A DNA stretch of 64,000 bases from Paraburkholderia phenazinium (GTDB taxonomy: Bacteria; Pseudomonadota; Gammaproteobacteria; Burkholderiales; Burkholderiaceae): positions 744,001 through 808,000 of the forward strand of contig NZ_FSRM01000002.1 of NCBI RefSeq assembly GCF_900141745.1, written 5' to 3'. The notes under the pieces are model-generated. The model had not been told where the DNA came from. It ran no database searches and saw only the letters and a list, made by a program, of their open reading frames with translations. Shown in pieces: positions 34,982 through 44,297 of the stretch. Within the stretch, counting starts at the first letter, position 1, and each line of letters starts with the position of its first letter. The position numbers and the translations under genes were made by a program.

Positions 34982-35731
34982 TCACAGCACCTTGGCTTCG
35001 GTCTTGAGCTTCTCGACCAGCGTCTTCACATCGGCGACCTTCACGCCAGCGGAGCGCTTCGGCGGCTCGACGACTTTCAGCGTCTTCAGGCGCGGGGTCA
35101 CGTCAACACCGAGGTCTTCCGGCTTGAGCGTCTCCAGCGGCTTCTTCTTCGCCTTCATGATGTTCGGCAGCGTGACGTAACGCGGCTCGTTCAGGCGCAG
35201 ATCCGTGGTGACCACAGCCGGCAGCGTCAGCGACAGGGTTTCCGCACCGCCATCCACTTCGCGCGATACCGTTGCCTTGCCATCAGCCACGACAACCTTC
35301 GATGCAAATGTCGCCTGCGGCAACCCTGCCAAGGCAGCCAGCATCTGACCAGTCTGGTTCGAATCGTCGTCGATGGCCTGCTTGCCGAGAATGATCAGCG
35401 ATGGCTGTTCCTTGTCGACCAGCGCCTTGAGCAGCTTGGCGACAGCCAGCGGCTGCAGTTCTTCCGACGACTCGATCAGGATCGCGCGGTCCGCGCCGAT
35501 CGCGAGCGCCGTGCGCAACGTTTCCTGCGCCTGCGTCACGCCCGCCGACACGGCGATCACTTCAGTCGCCACGCCCGCTTCCCGCAGACGCACCGCCTCT
35601 TCCACGGCGATCTCATCGAACGGATTCATCGACATCTTTACATTCGCAATGTCGACGCCCGTGCCGTCCGACTTCACCCGGACTTTCACGTTGTAATCGA
35701 TCACTCTCTTGACTGGCACAACGATTTTCAT
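34982..35731 (-). CDS. etfB: Electron transfer flavoprotein beta subunit
   Basis: A 249-residue ETF beta subunit starting at ATG 35731 ([19 protein letters not shown]). The central [16 protein letters not shown] and [19 protein letters not shown] segments are the AMP/FAD-site features of the family. It is first in the etfBA operon. The longer frame to 35770 lacks a good ribosome site. Confidence 0.96.
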   Translation of the reverse strand: MKIVVPVKRVIDYNVKVRVKSDGTGVDIANVKMSMNPFDEIAVEEAVRLREAGVATEVIAVSAGVTQAQETLRTALAIGADRAILIESSEELQPLAVAKLLKALVDKEQPSLIILGKQAIDDDSNQTGQMLAALAGLPQATFASKVVVADGKATVSREVDGGAETLSLTLPAVVTTDLRLNEPRYVTLPNIMKAKKKPLETLKPEDLGVDVTPRLKTLKVVEPPKRSAGVKVADVKTLVEKLKTEAKVL

Positions 35732-36033
35732 GGTTCCTTCTCCGATCAGCTTGCACGCTAGTGTGAGCAATCAAACCAACGGTTGGAATTCGGCATTGTG
35801 GAACACCGCATTTCAGACCCTCGAATACCAGACACCCGGCAGCACGGAAATTCTGTACGACCGATCCATCCCGGCCGATCCGTTAACCCCAGCCTAATCG
35901 CGTCTTCCGCAATCAGTAATTGAGCAGCGACTTTTGCTGATGCACGCTATCACTCATCAAAGCACGGCAATCAATCAGCCTTGCTTGGCGCGACGGCTAT
36001 CCGTTTTCATTCAACTTATCAATACTCGTCACC
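35732..36033. promoter_or_regulatory. Divergent promoter region, etfBA and TPP enzyme genes
   Basis: About 300 bases between etfB and the plus-strand TPP-enzyme gene. It must hold promoters for both directions. I see no gene and no single clear operator. Confidence 0.35.
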
Positions 36034-36549
36034 ATGTCAGTCAACTGGCCGGAAACAATCTTCGAGCACTTCAAAGCCGCTGATGTGCGGCAAGTGGCAT
36101 ACGTGCCCGATGCGGGGCACAAACGTCTTATCGAACTCTGCGAGGCAGACGCCGAAATTCACGCGGTTTCCCTGACCACCGAAGAAGAAGGCGTGGCCAT
36201 GATGGGTGGCGCATGGGTCGGCGGCCAGCGCGGCGTATTGCTGCTGCAGTCGAGCGGCGTGGGCAACTGCATCAACATGCTTTCACTGCAACATGAGTGC
36301 CGCATGCCCATCGTGATGCTGGTGACGATGCGCGGCGAATGGGGAGAATTCAATCCCTGGCAGGTCGCCATGGGCAAATCCACCCAGGAAGCCCTCGAAT
36401 CGGCAGGCGTCTATGTCTACCGCGCGGATGATGCAGCCGAAGTCCCTGAAACGGTGCGTGCCGCGTTGAATTTTGGGTACAACACCTCCCGGATGGTTGC
36501 TGTTCTGATCGGACAGCGCGTGATCGGCACCAAAAACTTTAACAAGTGA
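36034..36549 (+). CDS. TPP-dependent decarboxylase, PYR-domain subunit
   Basis: A 171-residue protein that corresponds to the N-terminal pyrimidine-binding (PYR) domain of thiamine-diphosphate enzymes. It reads YVPDAGHKRLIEL, then TTEEEGVAMMGGAWVGG, in which the Glu-Glu pair supplies the cofactor-activating glutamate, then LQSSGVGNCINML. It is a separate subunit, as in ComD/sulfopyruvate decarboxylase or phosphonopyruvate decarboxylase alpha chains. The stop overlaps a GTG of the next gene. The substrate is an unknown 2-oxo acid. Confidence 0.85.
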   Translation: MSVNWPETIFEHFKAADVRQVAYVPDAGHKRLIELCEADAEIHAVSLTTEEEGVAMMGGAWVGGQRGVLLLQSSGVGNCINMLSLQHECRMPIVMLVTMRGEWGEFNPWQVAMGKSTQEALESAGVYVYRADDAAEVPETVRAALNFGYNTSRMVAVLIGQRVIGTKNFNK

Positions 36550-36557
36550 GTACTAAA

Positions 36558-37163
36558 ATGACTCAGCAGACGACGCCCCTGAACCGTCGACTGACGGTTA
36601 AGCGGATTCTCCGCGATCGCCAGCAGGACATTCTGGCAGTAACCAGCCTTGGCAACCCCACCTTCGATGTGGCCGCTGCCGGCGACACGGCTCAAAATTT
36701 CTACCTGTGGGGTGCAATGGGCGGAGCCGTCACCTTCGGCCTCGGCATTGCGCTTGCACAGCCTGAAAAACGCGTCATCGTGTTTGTCGGCGACGGCGAA
36801 ATGATGATGGGACTTGGATCGCTAGCAACGGTGGGCGTCGATAAGCCCGCCAATCTATCGATTGTCGTGATCGATAACGAGCACTACGCGGAAACGGGAA
36901 TGCAGCTGGCCCATGCAGGCCGCGGTGTGGACATCACGGCAATCGCACGCGCGGCTGGCTTCGAAAAGGCGGCGACAATCTACGCCGAAAGCGAACTCGA
37001 AGAATGTGTCGATGTGATTCTCAATGCTACCGGTCCAGTGCTCGCCACGGTGAAGGTCGGAACGGATCCCGAACCTACCTCCCTGCCGCCTCGCGACGGT
37101 CCTTATCTGCGCAGCCGCTTCCGCGAAGCGTTGCTTGGCGCCAAGGCCCACGCGAGCCAATAA
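36558..37163 (+). CDS. TPP-dependent decarboxylase, PP-domain subunit
   Basis: A 201-residue protein equal to the diphosphate-binding (PP) domain of TPP enzymes. The Mg-TPP motif is visible as VGDGEMMMGLG followed by VVIDNEHY (G-D-G-x~25-N). I choose ATG 36558; a GTG at 36546 overlapping the upstream stop is possible. It pairs with the preceding PYR-domain subunit, as in ComDE-type sulfopyruvate or phosphonopyruvate decarboxylases. Followed after 127 bases by a PAS-AraC gene that may regulate both. Confidence 0.86.
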   Translation: MTQQTTPLNRRLTVKRILRDRQQDILAVTSLGNPTFDVAAAGDTAQNFYLWGAMGGAVTFGLGIALAQPEKRVIVFVGDGEMMMGLGSLATVGVDKPANLSIVVIDNEHYAETGMQLAHAGRGVDITAIARAAGFEKAATIYAESELEECVDVILNATGPVLATVKVGTDPEPTSLPPRDGPYLRSRFREALLGAKAHASQ

Positions 37164-37290
37164 GCGGACGGCTGGAAAGTCCCAACGTCATGGCGGTGGC
37201 GCGGCAACGGCCGCCCACCGCCTCACTGCATCAAGACCGATTTCACGCCCTGTACAATCGCGATCATTGTGACTTCACACTGATCCCTCT

Positions 37291-38055
37291 ATGCCCACCA
37301 AGGCTGATTCCGATATGTTGGTGGAAGTCGTTCGACAGTTGGACCGGCAGCCCGAGATGCTCGAGCGCGTCTTTGACTGCTTTCCAGACGTGCTGTACTA
37401 CATCAAGGACGCACAGGCACGCTACCTGTCCGTCAATCAAACGCTCATCGCTCGAAGCGGGCTGGCGCGCGACGACGTGATCGGCAAGACAGCCGATCAG
37501 CTATTTCCGGTGACCGGCGCCAGTACCAATGCGCAAGATCTGAACATTATCGAAACCCGGTCGCCCATCGTAGACCGGCTGCGGCTCTATTCCTCCGGAT
37601 TGGGTCATCGATACTGGTGCCTGAGTTCGAAGTTTCCTGTGCTCGCCGAAGACGGACTGGCCATTGGACTGATCGGCATATCGCGAGATCTGCCTCGCCC
37701 TGATGAACGTCATCACGGCTACCGCCGCCTGCTCGCATATCTGGACTATCTGGAACGGAACCTTGGACAGAACATCCTGGTTACCGAGGCGGCGGAGCAA
37801 GTCTCCATATCTGTCGACACGCTGGAACGTCTAACCCGCGAAGTGTTTCATCTGACGCCCAAGCAACTGCTGATGAAATTGCGGATCGACCACGCATGCA
37901 AGCTGCTGGAAACGACTGACAACAGCATTACGGAAATCGCGACCGAATGCGGCTACGCGGACCATAGCGCGTTCACGCGTCAATTCAAATCTGCCACGCA
38001 CCTCACGCCCCGACAGTACCGAAATGCACGAGGGCGTGGTCTGCATCCTCACTAA
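37291..38055 (+). CDS. PAS-domain AraC-family regulator
   Basis: A 254-residue regulator. Residues 22-135 form a PAS fold (DVLYYIKDAQARYLSVNQTL … GLIGISRD). A C-terminal AraC DNA-binding domain follows, with two helix-turn-helices (ILVTEAAEQVSISVDTLERL and ITEIATECGYADHSAFTRQFK). The PAS domain would bind a small ligand or cofactor. It sits directly after the TPP enzyme genes and converges with the oxidase gene. Confidence 0.9.
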   Translation: MPTKADSDMLVEVVRQLDRQPEMLERVFDCFPDVLYYIKDAQARYLSVNQTLIARSGLARDDVIGKTADQLFPVTGASTNAQDLNIIETRSPIVDRLRLYSSGLGHRYWCLSSKFPVLAEDGLAIGLIGISRDLPRPDERHHGYRRLLAYLDYLERNLGQNILVTEAAEQVSISVDTLERLTREVFHLTPKQLLMKLRIDHACKLLETTDNSITEIATECGYADHSAFTRQFKSATHLTPRQYRNARGRGLHPH

Positions 38056-38073
38056 TGCTTCGCCTGCCGGGCC

Positions 38074-39237
38074 CTAGTAAACACCTTCCTCGATCACCAG
38101 TTCACCCTTGGTGAACCGTGACGGCGACAGCGGCGAGAGATCCAGTGTTTTAAACTCGCCAAAGCTCAACAGTTCGGCAACAGCTCGACCAACCCCTGGG
38201 CTGTGCATCATGCCATGGCCGCTGAAACCGGCCGCCACGAAAGAGTTTTCCGCACCCGACTGCCCGACGATGCCATTCTGGTCGAGAATGTTGTATTCGT
38301 AGTAGCCAGCCCAGGCGTGTTCCACCCGTAAGGCCTCGAACGCCGGGATACGCCCTGCCAAGGCCGGCCAGATGATCTCGTCAAATTCAGAAAACTGCAC
38401 GTCGAGTGGCAGGTGGTCCAGATCCGTCTCCGCCGACGGCGAAACGATACAGAGGAAATGATTCTGCTCCCTACGCAGATACACTCCCGAGGTGTCGATG
38501 AGGATCGGCATATCCGGAATCGCCGTCGGACATGACACGACAAACGCCGAACGCCGTCGCGGCCGAACCGGCAGATCCACGCCGATGCTTTGTGCAAGAG
38601 GTGCACACCACGCGCCGCTGGCATTCACGAACGCGTCCCCGGCGATTTCCCGCCCGTCCGTCAGTTCGACGTGGGTCACCCGGTTTCCGCGTGTACGGTA
38701 GCGCACCGCTTCACCCGTGACGAAATGGACGCCCGCTTCACGCGCACGGTTTCTCAACCACTGCATGACGCTATATCCGTCGAACCAGCCCTCGCCTGCC
38801 AGACCTTCGACGCCATAGGCCAGATCGCTGACATTCATCCACGGGTAGCGGCGCTGCAACGCCTCGACTGAATGCTCCTGCAGCTCCACCCCGAGCGATC
38901 GGGCAAGAGCGCTCCGCCGACGCAGCACGCTCTCTTGCTGCGCGTTGCCCACGAACAGGTATCCGCAATCCACCAGATCGACGCCAGCGCCATACCGCAC
39001 CTTCTCCCGCTCGCAGGAAGAAAAAAAATCATAGCCAAACTGCGATAGCTGGATGCAGATGGGCGTTGAAAACTGCTGCCTGATCGAACTTGCCGAGAGC
39101 GACGATGATGCGATCTGATAAGTCGGATCCTTTTCGATCACCCAGATCTCGCGGCTCTCTGTCTTTTGGAGGCTCAGGAAATACGCTATTGAACAACCGA
39201 TCGCCCCCCCGCCGGTGATGACAATTCTTTCGCTCAT
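38074..39237 (-). CDS. FAD-dependent amino-acid/amine oxidoreductase
   Basis: A 387-residue DAO-family flavoprotein (DadA/sarcosine-oxidase group). It starts at ATG 39237 with the FAD motif GGGAIGCSIAYFL, a later V-x-G-A-W-C-A-P-L stretch for the flavin, and a C-terminal GFSGHGMMHSPGVGRAVAEL motif. It oxidises an amino group to an imine or oxo compound and may hand electrons to the respiratory chain. Its start overlaps the upstream aminotransferase stop (ATGA). The likely substrate is an N-methyl or D-amino acid or a cyclic imino acid, given the aminotransferase and P5C-type dehydrogenase in the same operon. Confidence 0.87.
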   Translation of the reverse strand: MSERIVITGGGAIGCSIAYFLSLQKTESREIWVIEKDPTYQIASSSLSASSIRQQFSTPICIQLSQFGYDFFSSCEREKVRYGAGVDLVDCGYLFVGNAQQESVLRRRSALARSLGVELQEHSVEALQRRYPWMNVSDLAYGVEGLAGEGWFDGYSVMQWLRNRAREAGVHFVTGEAVRYRTRGNRVTHVELTDGREIAGDAFVNASGAWCAPLAQSIGVDLPVRPRRRSAFVVSCPTAIPDMPILIDTSGVYLRREQNHFLCIVSPSAETDLDHLPLDVQFSEFDEIIWPALAGRIPAFEALRVEHAWAGYYEYNILDQNGIVGQSGAENSFVAAGFSGHGMMHSPGVGRAVAELLSFGEFKTLDLSPLSPSRFTKGELVIEEGVY

Positions 39238-40472
39238 GATCTACCTTGGACGGTCGCGAGGTTTTGACGTGCGGCGCGAATGCGACCGAGCGCCTCGTTC
39301 AGGTCATCGAGTGACGCAGCATAAGAAAGCCGGAAGTAAGGCGAGAGCAGAAAGCCGGAGCCCGAAACCACGGCTACGTTTGCCTCTTCCAGCAGGTACA
39401 TGACGAAGTCCTGGTCGCTTTCCAGAAGCGTGCCATTCGGCGTGCGGCTCCCCATGACACCATGGCAGCCGACGAATACATAAAACGCGCCTTCCGGCTG
39501 ATTACTGTGGAGTCCCGGTATGCCGTCCAGCGCATTCACGACGAGCTTCCGGCGTTCGTCAAAGGCCAGTCGCGATGTCTCGACGAAAGACTGATCGCCA
39601 TTGAGCGCTTCGATCGCAGCGTACTGCGACACCGAAGACGCACTGGTCACAATCTGACCTTGCACCAGATTCATGGCACGGATGAGCGTCGACGGTCCAG
39701 CCGAATAGCCAATCCGCCAGCCTGTCATCGAGTACATCTTGGACACGCCGTTGATGATGAGAGTCCGCTCCTGCAACTCGGGCGCGACGTTCAGGATATT
39801 GACGAAAGGACTTCCGGTGTAGATGAGCTTTTCGTAGATGTCGTCGGACAGTACCCACACATGGGGGTGTCGACGCAATACTTCCGCAATACTGCCGAGT
39901 TCGTCGGCCGAGTAAACGGCCCCCGTCGGATTCGATGGCGAATTCAGCATCAGCCACTTGGTACGAGGCGTGATCGACGCCTCCAGTTGAGCAGCAGTCA
40001 GTTTGAATCCCGCTGCCTCGTCGCACGGCACCACAACAGGCGTCCCTGTCGCCATCTTCACGATCTCGGGATACGACACCCAGCACGGTGCCGGCACGAT
40101 GACTTCGTCGCCCGGATTGAGGGTCGCGAAAAAAGCCGCGAAAATTGCCTGCTTCGCGCCAACGGCGACGCTGACACCGTCCACGGGATAATCGACGCTA
40201 TTGTCACGCTTGAGTTTCGCTACGATCGCTTCGCGCAACTCCCGGATGCCGGCGGCCTCGGTGTAACGCGTCTTGCCTTCGCGCATTGCGCGAATCGCGG
40301 CAGCCTGGATATGCTCAGGCGTACGAAAATCGGGTTCGCCTTGCGACAGGGAAATGACATTCTTCCCGTCCCGGCGCAGTTCTGCCGCCTTTGCCGCCAT
40401 TGCCATTGTCTGCGCAGGGGCGATCTGGCCAATGCGGTCTGCAATGAAGCCCATTCTATTTGTCCCGTTCAT
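39234..40472 (-). CDS. Class I aminotransferase (aspartate aminotransferase type)
   Basis: A 412-residue PLP-dependent aminotransferase of fold type I, Ib subgroup. Marks are SLSQGEPDFRTPEHI, NSPSNPTGAVYS, the PLP-lysine segment INGVSKMYSMTGWRIGYSAGP, and the C-terminal FRLSYAAS with the carboxylate-binding Arg. I start at ATG 40472 (MNGTNRM); a second ATG at 40454 (MGF) is also possible. It lies 58 bases after the dehydrogenase gene and is coupled to the oxidase gene. Probable role: transfer of an amino group between the catabolised amino acid and 2-oxoglutarate or oxaloacetate. Confidence 0.9.
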   Translation of the reverse strand: MNGTNRMGFIADRIGQIAPAQTMAMAAKAAELRRDGKNVISLSQGEPDFRTPEHIQAAAIRAMREGKTRYTEAAGIRELREAIVAKLKRDNSVDYPVDGVSVAVGAKQAIFAAFFATLNPGDEVIVPAPCWVSYPEIVKMATGTPVVVPCDEAAGFKLTAAQLEASITPRTKWLMLNSPSNPTGAVYSADELGSIAEVLRRHPHVWVLSDDIYEKLIYTGSPFVNILNVAPELQERTLIINGVSKMYSMTGWRIGYSAGPSTLIRAMNLVQGQIVTSASSVSQYAAIEALNGDQSFVETSRLAFDERRKLVVNALDGIPGLHSNQPEGAFYVFVGCHGVMGSRTPNGTLLESDQDFVMYLLEEANVAVVSGSGFLLSPYFRLSYAASLDDLNEALGRIRAARQNLATVQGRS

Positions 40473-40530
40473 TTGGAAAAGCTGATTCGCGCCAGGGCCG
40501 CCCAAAGGCAGCCCCAAACGACATGCGTGC

Positions 40531-42084
40531 TTAAAGACGCTCGGCCACAGCCTTCATTTGCAAGAACTGCAGAAGATAATCAGGACCACCCGTCTTGGTA
40601 TCGGTGCCCGTGAGGTTGAAGCCGCCGAATGGCTGAACGCCGACAAGCGCGCCCGTACATTTGCGATTGAAGTACAGGTTGCCCACGTGGAAGTCGCGAC
40701 GCGCCCGTTCGATGCGGCTTCGGTCATTCGAGAAGAGCGCCCCCGTCAGACCATAGACCGTGTCATTGACAACAGCCAGACCTTCCTCGAAATCCTTGAC
40801 GCGAATCGCAGCGACGAACGGGCCAAATACTTCTTCCTGTGCAATGCGCGCGCGAGGGGACACGTCGCCAAAGATAGTGGGCTCAATCAGATAACCAGCG
40901 GCATTCTCTACGGCCTTGCCACCCGTTAACAGCTTGCCCTCGGTGTGGCCGATATCGATGTACGACAGCACCTTCTTGTACTGCAGTTCGTTGCAGACCG
41001 GACCGAAACTGGGATTGTCCCTGGCTTCGCTGACAACCAGTTCTTTCGCCTTTGCAACGACCTTCTCAAGCAATGCGTCGTAGACCGAATCCACTACGAT
41101 CAAACGCGAGCAGGCGGAACACTTCTGGCCTGAATAACCGAACGCCGCCTGAATGACACCCGTCGCCGCGTCGTCGAGATTGGCTGTCTCGTCGACCAGA
41201 ATGGCGTCCTTGCCACCCAACTCGAGGAAAACGCGCTTGAACCATTTCTGGCCTTCCGCGAGCTTCGCAGCGGACTCGTTGATCTGGGCCCCAGTCGCGA
41301 GCGAGCCCGTGAAGTTGATAAAGCGCGTCTTTGGATGAGCAACCAGATAGGAACCGATCTCCCGTCCAGTTCCAGGCAGGTAATTCACCACGCCCGGCGG
41401 CAGGCCTGCTTCCGTGAAGATGTCGAAGATCTTGGCCAGCGAAACAATCGTGTCTTCCGCTGGCTTGCAAACCACCGTGTTACCCACCACGATCGCGCCG
41501 ACCGTCATGCCGGTCATTAGCGCCATCGGGAAATTCCAGGGCGAAATCGTTACACCTACCCCCAGCGGAATGTAGAAGCTCTCGTTCTCTTCACCGGGAT
41601 AGTCAATCAGTGCCCCCAGGCCGCCCACGTGCTTGATTGCCTGACGCGCGTAGTACTCGGTGAAGTCGATCATTTCCGCGACTTCAGCGCTTGCTTCGAC
41701 GTAGTTCTTGCCGATCTCATAGACCAGCCATGCCTCGAGCTCACGCTTGCGTCTGCGCATGATTGCTGCAGCCTTCAACATAAGACGGGAGCGATCTTCC
41801 TGGCTCCAGCGCTTCCACGATTCGAACGCGGCCCACGCAGCTTCGAGTGCGTCATCCGCATGCCGCGTCGTCGCCTTGGCGGTGTAGCCGACGATCTCTT
41901 CCGGATTCGACGGATTTGTCGAGACGAGCTTCGCTTCGGTCTGCACACGCTCACCGTTGATCAGAAGCGGATAGGTCTGGCCAAATTCCGAACGCACTCT
42001 TTTCAGGGCCTGCTGCATATGGGCTTTGGCACTTTCGGTGTCGAACAAATCAAATGGCTCGTTCTTGAACGGTGCAATCAGCAT
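40531..42084 (-). CDS. Delta-1-pyrroline-5-carboxylate dehydrogenase-like
   Basis: A 517-residue aldehyde dehydrogenase of the RocA/PruA group. Catalytic Cys322 is in GQKCSACSR and the general-base Glu288 in LELGGK. The PWNFP motif and the C-terminal FGGFNLTGTDTKTGGPDYLLQF tail are characteristic of P5C dehydrogenases. It would oxidise glutamate semialdehyde, or a similar semialdehyde, with NAD. I start at ATG 42084 (MLIAPF); the longer frame covers the control region. It is first of a three-gene minus-strand operon with the aminotransferase and oxidase, and divergent from a LysR gene. Confidence 0.9.
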   Translation of the reverse strand: MLIAPFKNEPFDLFDTESAKAHMQQALKRVRSEFGQTYPLLINGERVQTEAKLVSTNPSNPEEIVGYTAKATTRHADDALEAAWAAFESWKRWSQEDRSRLMLKAAAIMRRRKRELEAWLVYEIGKNYVEASAEVAEMIDFTEYYARQAIKHVGGLGALIDYPGEENESFYIPLGVGVTISPWNFPMALMTGMTVGAIVVGNTVVCKPAEDTIVSLAKIFDIFTEAGLPPGVVNYLPGTGREIGSYLVAHPKTRFINFTGSLATGAQINESAAKLAEGQKWFKRVFLELGGKDAILVDETANLDDAATGVIQAAFGYSGQKCSACSRLIVVDSVYDALLEKVVAKAKELVVSEARDNPSFGPVCNELQYKKVLSYIDIGHTEGKLLTGGKAVENAAGYLIEPTIFGDVSPRARIAQEEVFGPFVAAIRVKDFEEGLAVVNDTVYGLTGALFSNDRSRIERARRDFHVGNLYFNRKCTGALVGVQPFGGFNLTGTDTKTGGPDYLLQFLQMKAVAERL

Positions 42085-42170
42085 CGCTTTCTCCAGATTG
42101 AATTGGTTTGGGCTGCTCTGCCGCCCTGATGAGCACGGCATGCTTCCGTGAACCGATTGTCCGGCGCGAA

Positions 42171-42220
42171 AACTTTCCGGTCTTGATGCGGCTCCACCGA
42201 TTTGTGCGGAATTCTGCATA
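42171..42220 (-). promoter_or_regulatory. Shared 50-bp upstream element, copy 1
   Basis: This segment aligns without gaps to 51941-51990 with 38 of 50 identical bases by my count. The best-kept words are CCGGTCTTGA and a near-palindromic TGCGGAATTCTGCA about 20 bases later. It lies 87 bases upstream of the P5C-dehydrogenase-like gene. The 14-base palindrome with its T-N12-A spacing suits a LysR-type activator. Confidence 0.6.
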
Positions 42221-42299
42221 GTCATAGCCATCGCTCCGTCGCCGTTGTTCTTCAATAGCCCGATAACATAGAGGCACGGACAAAACGTGCGAAAAATAT

Positions 42300-42317
42300 C
42301 GCAAATACTGATTTGCG
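42300..42317. promoter_or_regulatory. Inverted repeat in LysR promoter region
   Basis: CGCAAAT and ATTTGCG form a perfect 7-base inverted repeat around ACTG. It lies 60 bases before the LysR start. The A/T-core palindrome is of LTTR type and may be an autoregulatory operator. Confidence 0.5.
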
Positions 42318-42376
42318 GATTTCTGCTATTTGCTACACTGGATCAACGGCGCGTCACTTCATTCGGAGCACGTATC

Positions 42377-43297
42377 ATGACCATGCATTTCGATCTCGTT
42401 GATCTTCGTCTCATCACATGTATCGCCGAGACGGATAGCTTGACGCGTGGCGCCGAGCGCTTTCATATGTCCGTACCCGCAGCGAGCACCCGAATCAAGA
42501 ATCTTGAAGAAAGTATGGGGGCGAAACTACTGTATCGGACTAGCCAGGGGGTGACACTCACGCCACCGGGCCAGGCATTCCTTCACCATGCGCGGGTTGT
42601 CCTGTCACAACTCGAGCAGTTGCGCGGCGACATGCAGGAGTACGCACGCGGTATCAAAGGCCACGTGAGGATCTTCGCGAACACCACGGCCACCACGGAA
42701 TTCCTTCCTAACGACCTGCGAGACTTTCTCGCCGAGCATCCGGATGTGAACGTCGAGCTTCGCGAACGATTGAGTCATGACGTGGTGCGCGCGGTGAGCG
42801 AAGGCACAGCGGACGTCGGCATCGTGGCAGGCAATGTCAGGCCCGAATCGCTGGAAATCATGCCCTATCGCTCGGACCGGCTCATACTGGCGGTGTCGGA
42901 ATCACACCCTTTAGCAGAGAAAACGTCTATTCCCTTTGAGGAGGCAACGGAGTTCGACTTTGTGGGGATGCCTGAAGCAAGCGCGATTCATACCTTTCTG
43001 AACCGCGTCGCGCACGATATGCACAAGAAACTTCGGGTGCGGATTGAAGTGGGTAACTTCGAGGCCCTGTGCCGAATGATCGAAGCCAACGTCGGGATAG
43101 GCGTGCTGCCTCGTTCGTCAGCGATAAGGTACGTCAAAACCATGAACATCCGGCTGGTTGAAATCGAGGATGCCTGGGCGACGCGCAATCTGCTGATCTG
43201 CGTGCGCAGCCTCGATCTGCTGCCGTCTTTCGCGCGTGAACTTGTCGACCTGCTCACCCAGAAGTGCAAAAGCGAGTGCGAGCCTCAGCCGGCCTAA
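42377..43297 (+). CDS. LysR-family transcriptional regulator
   Basis: A 306-residue LTTR with a standard winged-helix domain (LRLITCIAETDSLTRGAERF, VPAASTRIKNLEE, LLYRTSQGVTLT) and a PBP2_CrgA_like-type effector domain. I start at ATG 42377; ATG 42383 is also possible. It is divergent from the dehydrogenase-aminotransferase-oxidase operon and lies before the acyl-CoA operon. It may regulate either. The shared element at 42171 and 51941 could be its target. Confidence 0.9.
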   Translation: MTMHFDLVDLRLITCIAETDSLTRGAERFHMSVPAASTRIKNLEESMGAKLLYRTSQGVTLTPPGQAFLHHARVVLSQLEQLRGDMQEYARGIKGHVRIFANTTATTEFLPNDLRDFLAEHPDVNVELRERLSHDVVRAVSEGTADVGIVAGNVRPESLEIMPYRSDRLILAVSESHPLAEKTSIPFEEATEFDFVGMPEASAIHTFLNRVAHDMHKKLRVRIEVGNFEALCRMIEANVGIGVLPRSSAIRYVKTMNIRLVEIEDAWATRNLLICVRSLDLLPSFARELVDLLTQKCKSECEPQPA

Positions 43298-43401
43298 GCG
43301 GCGGCAGTTAGTCTGCGTTTAAAGCCCTCTTCTCCAGACACAAATTGTAGTCAACAGGCCGGTGCGTCAATCTAGCGTGAACGACGCTATTCGATGCCCT
43401 C

Positions 43402-44277
43402 ATGACTACCGAACTCAATTATCTGCGCACGTGGATCGGCCGAACCCAGGCTGAGCAGGAACTCGTATCCCCTCGTCTTGCGCAGCAACTCGCGGCTACG
43501 CTAGGCTATGAGGACGCGCCGCATGCCGGCTCTCCGTTGCCTCCGCTTTGGCACTGGGCACTCTTTCCTCATATCGTTTCGCAACCACAGGTTGGGGTGG
43601 ACGGCCATCCCAAACGTGGTGGATTCCTGCCGCCGGTGCCGCTACCCCGCCGTATGTGGGCAGGCAGCCGGGTCCGGTTCGAGCGGCCGCTCCTGGTCGG
43701 CAGCCTCGTCACCAGAACCTCGCAGATTGTCGATGTCGCCGCCAAGGAAGGACGCACCGGAAAGCTCGTGTTTGTGCGTCTGCGTCATGAACTGGAAGAC
43801 GCAGAAGGTCCGCTGCTTTCGGAGGACCAGGACGTCGTGTATCGCGAGTCCGCGACGACTGCGTATAGCCCGGCGAAAGGTCCAATTGCGCCCGAAGAGT
43901 TCACATGGAAGCGGGAGATCGTGCCAGACCCGGTCCTCCTGTTTCGTTACTCCGCCGATACCTTCAACGGACATCGTATTCACTACGACCGGTCCTATGC
44001 TCAGGGACAGGAAGGCTATCCCGCGCTGGTCGTGCATGGGCCGCTGACTGCGACCTTGCTGGTCGATCTCGTCCGACGCAGCCTTCCGGGAGAGTCGATC
44101 GCTTCGTTCTCCTTCAAGGCGGTCAACCCGCTCTTTGACGATGCCCCTTTTCATCTATACGCCGCCCGCGCAGCCGGATCGAACGAGGTGAGGCTTTGGG
44201 CGGCCAATTCCGAAGAAGTGTTGTGCGTCGCTGCCGTGGTAACGCTCACGGCACCCGCAAGTGCATTTCAAAAATGA
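43402..44277 (+). CDS. MaoC/HTD2-type acyl-CoA hydratase
   Basis: A 291-residue double-hotdog dehydratase/hydratase. The N-terminal half is FAS1-like dehydratase in style (LPPVPLPRRMWAGSRVRFERP). The C-terminal half has the hydratase-2 active-site pattern (RYSADTFNGHRIHYD … VVHGPL), with Asp and His as catalytic residues. Length and layout match mesaconyl-C4-CoA hydratase and HTD2 proteins. It would add water to an enoyl-CoA formed by the acyl-CoA dehydrogenase encoded next. First gene of a six-gene operon. Confidence 0.87.
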   Translation: MTTELNYLRTWIGRTQAEQELVSPRLAQQLAATLGYEDAPHAGSPLPPLWHWALFPHIVSQPQVGVDGHPKRGGFLPPVPLPRRMWAGSRVRFERPLLVGSLVTRTSQIVDVAAKEGRTGKLVFVRLRHELEDAEGPLLSEDQDVVYRESATTAYSPAKGPIAPEEFTWKREIVPDPVLLFRYSADTFNGHRIHYDRSYAQGQEGYPALVVHGPLTATLLVDLVRRSLPGESIASFSFKAVNPLFDDAPFHLYAARAAGSNEVRLWAANSEEVLCVAAVVTLTAPASAFQK

Positions 44278-44297
44278 ACCCAAAGGAGTAGAGACAA

